The notes under the pieces: generated by a model
Seen by the model: the letters and a program-made list of their open reading frames with translations, nothing else
The model's database searches: none
What the model was told of the DNA's origin: nothing
Assembly (NCBI GenBank): GCA_021203305.1
Contig: JAJQBK010000027.1
Coordinates: 1 to 45,626 of the forward strand
Direction: 5' to 3'
DNA from: Lachnospiraceae bacterium
Lineage (GTDB): Bacteria; Bacillota; Clostridia; Lachnospirales; Lachnospiraceae
DNA length: 45,626 nt
Made by a program: the position numbers and the translations under genes
Shown here: positions 42,588-45,626 of the stretch, one piece after another
How the letters are laid out: each line of letters starts with the position of its first letter
How positions within the stretch are numbered: position 1 is the first letter of the stretch

Positions 42588-42616
42588 ATGGTATCATTTC
42601 CAGAAGCTTTCGTCAA
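42588..42616 (-). promoter_or_regulatory. Sigma-A promoter of the pilus operon
   Basis: On the minus strand, -35 TTGACG (42611-42616), a 17-base spacer and an extended -10 TGA-TACCAT (hexamer 42588-42593). Start of transcription would be near 42580, leaving a leader of about 90 bases before the preferred start codon. Confidence 0.82.
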
Positions 42617-42724
42617 ATTTACTTTTTCACAAATCAGAGCATTCATTTTTATCAATTTTTACAATGGAAAGCTCTCAGAACCTCGCCTTTATCGTCGTAT
42701 TGGCTTATTTCACGTATGATGATT

Positions 42725-43918
42725 TTACAGTTTTGAAAAAAATCTTTTCTGAGTTTCCCGATAGTGAAATCCGGCCCGCTCCATATTTTTTTCGAGGCCT
42801 TCCTTTATTTTCACAAGTCTGCGTTCCGGAATGTTTTCATTGGTTTCCAGAATGGAGATCGCCTCATCAGAGAAGCCTTTCATCCTGTCCGGCTCCATCC
42901 AGGAGATATTCTCAAACAGCTGCAGCTGCTTTTCCGGTCTCATGCCGTCCGGACCAAATGGCTTTGCCGCATATTCGTAGTCTATGGGCAGGGAAAGAGC
43001 TTCTGACCAGCACCACAGGCTTTTTCCGGTGTCATATATGGGGGCCGCTCCGGTGTACTCCAGTGTCTCCACATTTCTGATGACCCCAAAATTACGCCAG
43101 TGCCGGTCGGAATTCGCCAGAATGAAATCACAGACGAACATCTTTGACAATTTTTCTTCCGCGTCCCTTAACCCGTTTTTATGATATTGCGACAGCACAA
43201 ACTGATAATCGTTCATGGAATTTGGTTTTTTGACGTTGCAGATCAAATCCCATGCGGTGATGAGCTCTTCGTCCTCTCTCAGCATATTTTTACACATACA
43301 ATATGTAGAACGGTCCTCATGATAAACAGAATAGGATACAAAATCTTCTGCGTTTAGCAATCTCCGGTGAAGTGCGGAAGCCGCGACCTCATTCTGAACC
43401 TCCTGGCGAAACATTTCATTTCCGCTTTTAATGAGCACGCGGTCTCCGTTCATGATCGTCCACTTTTTCTGAAGGTCACCTCCCAGGGTTGAATTTGGCG
43501 ACATCAGGCTTGTGGGACCGGCGGAAGCCTGGCCCAGGGTCAAAAGTCCGAGATCATCGGTAAAGTCGTTGTCAAAAAAATTAATGTCTTTCCATTCCTT
43601 TGGCTGTGCCGGATTGTTGATCCAGTATCTGTCTGTCAGGGAAAGGCCATAATTTTTCTCAGCCAGCTCCAGGGTACTGTCCAGACTTAAGCGGTCAAGA
43701 ATCCTGTCAATCTGCTTTCTGGAAGCAGGTATAGCCCTCCCCTGCCACCAGTGATTCAGGGTGGTTCTCGTCAGATCTCCCTTATGATCTATCATGGCCG
43801 GTGAGGCATATTCGATGTTGAATACATCTGTTATTTTGCGCACGGTGTGAGTTTCCAGGTCATATGAAAACTCCGCAACAGGCGTGTTTTTGTTCATTAA
43901 GATATATTTTGCTGGCAT
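42725..43918 (-). CDS. HipA-like kinase domain protein
   Basis: A 397-residue cytoplasmic protein with HipA-type kinase motifs. A serine loop SPNSTLGGDLQKKW spans residues 140-153, the ATP lysine is probably Lys164 (VLIKSG), the catalytic loop is NSDRHWRNFG at 269-278, and the metal aspartate is Asp296 in IYDTGKSLW. Residues 45-100 are helical with a turn (TRTTLNHWWQGRAIPASRKQIDRIL), resembling a DNA-binding helix-turn-helix. No hipB-like gene is adjacent. Databases often mislabel such proteins as excisionase. It ends 206 bases upstream of the pilus adhesin. Substrate and function, toxin or regulator, cannot be told from sequence. Confidence 0.8.
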   Translation of the reverse strand: MPAKYILMNKNTPVAEFSYDLETHTVRKITDVFNIEYASPAMIDHKGDLTRTTLNHWWQGRAIPASRKQIDRILDRLSLDSTLELAEKNYGLSLTDRYWINNPAQPKEWKDINFFDNDFTDDLGLLTLGQASAGPTSLMSPNSTLGGDLQKKWTIMNGDRVLIKSGNEMFRQEVQNEVAASALHRRLLNAEDFVSYSVYHEDRSTYCMCKNMLREDEELITAWDLICNVKKPNSMNDYQFVLSQYHKNGLRDAEEKLSKMFVCDFILANSDRHWRNFGVIRNVETLEYTGAAPIYDTGKSLWCWSEALSLPIDYEYAAKPFGPDGMRPEKQLQLFENISWMEPDRMKGFSDEAISILETNENIPERRLVKIKEGLEKNMERAGFHYRETQKRFFSKL

Positions 43919-44119
43919 ACTTATCCCTCCCGGAAAATGGCCACTGTGTCAAAAGCGGTTCACGGATTGTACCGCGGCATTGCGCGCTTCCATAATCCTG
44001 CTGGAACCAAAAAAATCTGCTTCCATTGTAACTGTCACAGGGAATGAAATCAAGGAATTTTTCTCACCGACATCAGCCTGAAACTCAGCCACCGACACTA
44101 TACACCGGCGCCACAGGCT

Positions 44120-45626
44120 TTACCGTTCCTTTTGCTCCGGCCACAGTCTGCGGCGCACCAGCAGGCGCTTCAGCACCGGCCAGTCAAAGGGGATCAGCGG
44201 ATAGAGATAGCTGTTGCCAGACACGGATTTATTCAATAAAAGCGCCGCAAAGAGAATGAGAATTCCCGCCGCGAAGCCCCAGCCTCCGAACAGAGCCGTC
44301 AGAATCAGGGTAATCATCCGCATGAACTTCAGGGCGTAGCCCATCTCATAGTTGGGCTGGGTGTAGCTGGCCAGCGCCACCACCGCCATATACAAAAGCA
44401 CCTCCGCGTTAAACCAGCCGCTCTCCACGGCGTACTCCCCCATGACGATGCCTGCCAGAACGCTTAAGGGCGTGCTCAGCATATTTGGGGTGTTGACTGC
44501 CGCCAGCCGTAGGCCGTCGATGGCAAATTCCAGAATGAGGAACTGCAAAATCAGCGGCACGTGGCTCTCCTCAGCCAGCTCGATGAAGGAAAGCCATGCC
44601 GGAATCCGGTCCGGATTTTGAATTAAGAGTAAAAAAAGCGGCGTCCACAGGTAGGTCACAAGGGCGATCAGCATCCGGCTCAGTCTCAGATAGCTTCCCG
44701 TGACGGGCGGAAAATAGTAATCGTCCGCCTCCTCCATCACGTCAAAAACGGTAGTGGGCATAATCAGCGCCGAGGGGGCGTTATCCACCAGAATCACCAG
44801 ATTTCCCCCCAGAAGCTGGGCGGTGGCCGCATCCGGGCGCTCCGTGTGCTTGAATTTGGGAAACGGATTGTACCATTTTTTGGTAAATAAGCACTCCGCC
44901 AGGCTCTCCTGGCTCATGGTCAGGGCGTCCACCTGAATACTTTCCAGCCGCTCTCTGATTCTCTGTAAAAAATGGTCGTCCGCCCTGCCCTCCACATAGC
45001 ACAGGGCCACATCCGTGCGGGAGGTCTTGCCCACCTGATGAATCTCCACATGGAACTGAGGGTCCCGGATTCTGCGCCGCAGCAGCGCCGTGTTGAAAAT
45101 CAGGGTCTCCACAAAGCCATCCCGGCTCCCCCGCAGGGTCTTGTCCTTTTCCGGCTCGGATACGCTTCTGGCCGGGTACTCTCTGGCGTCCAGCAAAAGC
45201 ACCTGATCGTAGCCGTCGATAACCAGCAGGAATATTCCCGCCAGCACGGAATACAGAATTGCGTCCGGATCTTTTTCCGTTGAAACCTCGATATAGGGAA
45301 CGCATTGGGCGCTGAGCTGCTCTATCTTTTCCGGCATATCCTCCTGTTTCAGATCCAGAAAATACTGTAAAAGCTTCTGCAGAAGCTCATCCTTGCAGAG
45401 CCCGTCGACAAAAAATATGTGGGCCTTCCTGCCGCCGATTTCCAGCGCCCGGTCCACCATGTCAAAGCTTTTGTCCGCCTGCAGAAGCCGGCGCAGGAAC
45501 TGATTATCCTGCTCCAGCACGCCTGTCAGTCCTTCCGGTATTTCCGCTCCAGCGCCTGTTTTAGGCATTTCCTCGTTCCTACCCGGTCCCGGCGCTTCCA
45601 TTCCGCCTCCTGTTTTGGGCATTTCC
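44120..45626 (-). CDS. Spore germination protein, GerA/SpoVAF family (5' end beyond window)
   Basis: At least 500 residues of a spore inner-membrane germinant receptor A-subunit-type protein. The soluble N-terminal part contains the family block EPEKDKTLRGSRDGFVETLI and NTALLRRRIRDP near residues 155-185. About five to six membrane helices follow from residue 295 (MLIALVTYLWTPLFLLLI, LILQFLILEFAIDGLR and onward). The RGSRDGFVETLI form resembles SpoVAF. The frame is open to the window edge, with an 18-residue Pro/Gly repeat starting EMPKTG present twice, so the real start is probably outside. It shows that the host forms spores. No GerB or GerC partner is visible downstream; the next gene is the HipA-like kinase. 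Confidence 0.88.
   Translation of the reverse strand, partial: EMPKTGGGMEAPGPGRNEEMPKTGAGAEIPEGLTGVLEQDNQFLRRLLQADKSFDMVDRALEIGGRKAHIFFVDGLCKDELLQKLLQYFLDLKQEDMPEKIEQLSAQCVPYIEVSTEKDPDAILYSVLAGIFLLVIDGYDQVLLLDAREYPARSVSEPEKDKTLRGSRDGFVETLIFNTALLRRRIRDPQFHVEIHQVGKTSRTDVALCYVEGRADDHFLQRIRERLESIQVDALTMSQESLAECLFTKKWYNPFPKFKHTERPDAATAQLLGGNLVILVDNAPSALIMPTTVFDVMEEADDYYFPPVTGSYLRLSRMLIALVTYLWTPLFLLLIQNPDRIPAWLSFIELAEESHVPLILQFLILEFAIDGLRLAAVNTPNMLSTPLSVLAGIVMGEYAVESGWFNAEVLLYMAVVALASYTQPNYEMGYALKFMRMITLILTALFGGWGFAAGILILFAALLLNKSVSGNSYLYPLIPFDWPVLKRLLVRRRLWPEQKER

Noticed and set aside
42725-43918. Phage excisionase
   Set aside because: The kinase motifs (NSDRH..NFG, DTGKSLW) are those of HipA-like proteins and no integrase or phage gene is nearby.

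Overview
The window looks like a chromosomal segment of a spore-forming, anaerobic gut Firmicute, most likely a member of the Lachnospiraceae. The evidence is a GerA/SpoVAF-type spore germination gene, class B sortases, oxygen-sensitive glycyl-radical enzymology, a T-box in front of thrS, strong GGAGG ribosome-binding sites and consensus sigma-A promoters. Every gene I accept lies on the minus strand, so transcription runs from high to low coordinates. No rRNA, complete tRNA, CRISPR array, insertion sequence or prophage was seen.

Layout, left to right. 0.1-2.5 kb: a small unknown gene, then a CoxE-like VWA protein with its MoxR AAA+ partner. 2.7-14.5 kb: a nucleoside uptake and catabolism cluster. 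In transcription order it holds uridine phosphorylase, phosphopentomutase, a BMP-family nucleoside-binding lipoprotein, the glycyl radical enzyme YjjI and its activase YjjW, a NupOPQ-like ABC transporter, cytidine deaminase, adenosine deaminase and deoxyribose-phosphate aldolase. Nucleosides would be imported, deaminated and phosphorolysed, and the (deoxy)ribose phosphate isomerised and cleaved by DeoC to acetaldehyde and glyceraldehyde-3-phosphate. YjjI, of unknown reaction, sits between the binding protein and its transporter. 14.6-18.0 kb: a two-component system with a small membrane-anchored accessory protein, and an LCP cell-wall ligase. 18.2-21.8 kb: a YtrA-type GntR repressor with its ABC ATPase and permease, with a perfect operator over the promoter. 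22.0-31.7 kb: mainly housekeeping and envelope genes (Na/Pi cotransporter, D-2-hydroxyacid dehydrogenase, thrS with a T-box, class B sortase, MATE exporter, glmS). 31.8-32.5 kb: a HEPN/MNT toxin-antitoxin pair.

32.7-42.6 kb is the most interesting part: a complete sortase-assembled pilus operon. Its order is large adhesin, unknown small protein, signal-peptidase-like protein, major pilin, class B sortase, wall-anchor pilin, terminator. This matches the streptococcal FCT pilus order (cpa, sipA, fctA, srtC2, fctB). The signal-peptidase-like protein has Gly where the catalytic Lys should be. The major pilin is out of frame at a run of seven G, and the adhesin carries a run of eight G that is in frame. 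These are the only G or C runs of seven or more that I noticed, which suggests phase-variable pilus expression; sequencing error in the homopolymer is the main alternative. A consensus extended -10 promoter precedes the operon.

42.7-45.6 kb: a solitary HipA-like kinase gene and a spore germination gene cut by the right edge. All functions are read from sequence motifs and gene order; no database search was possible.
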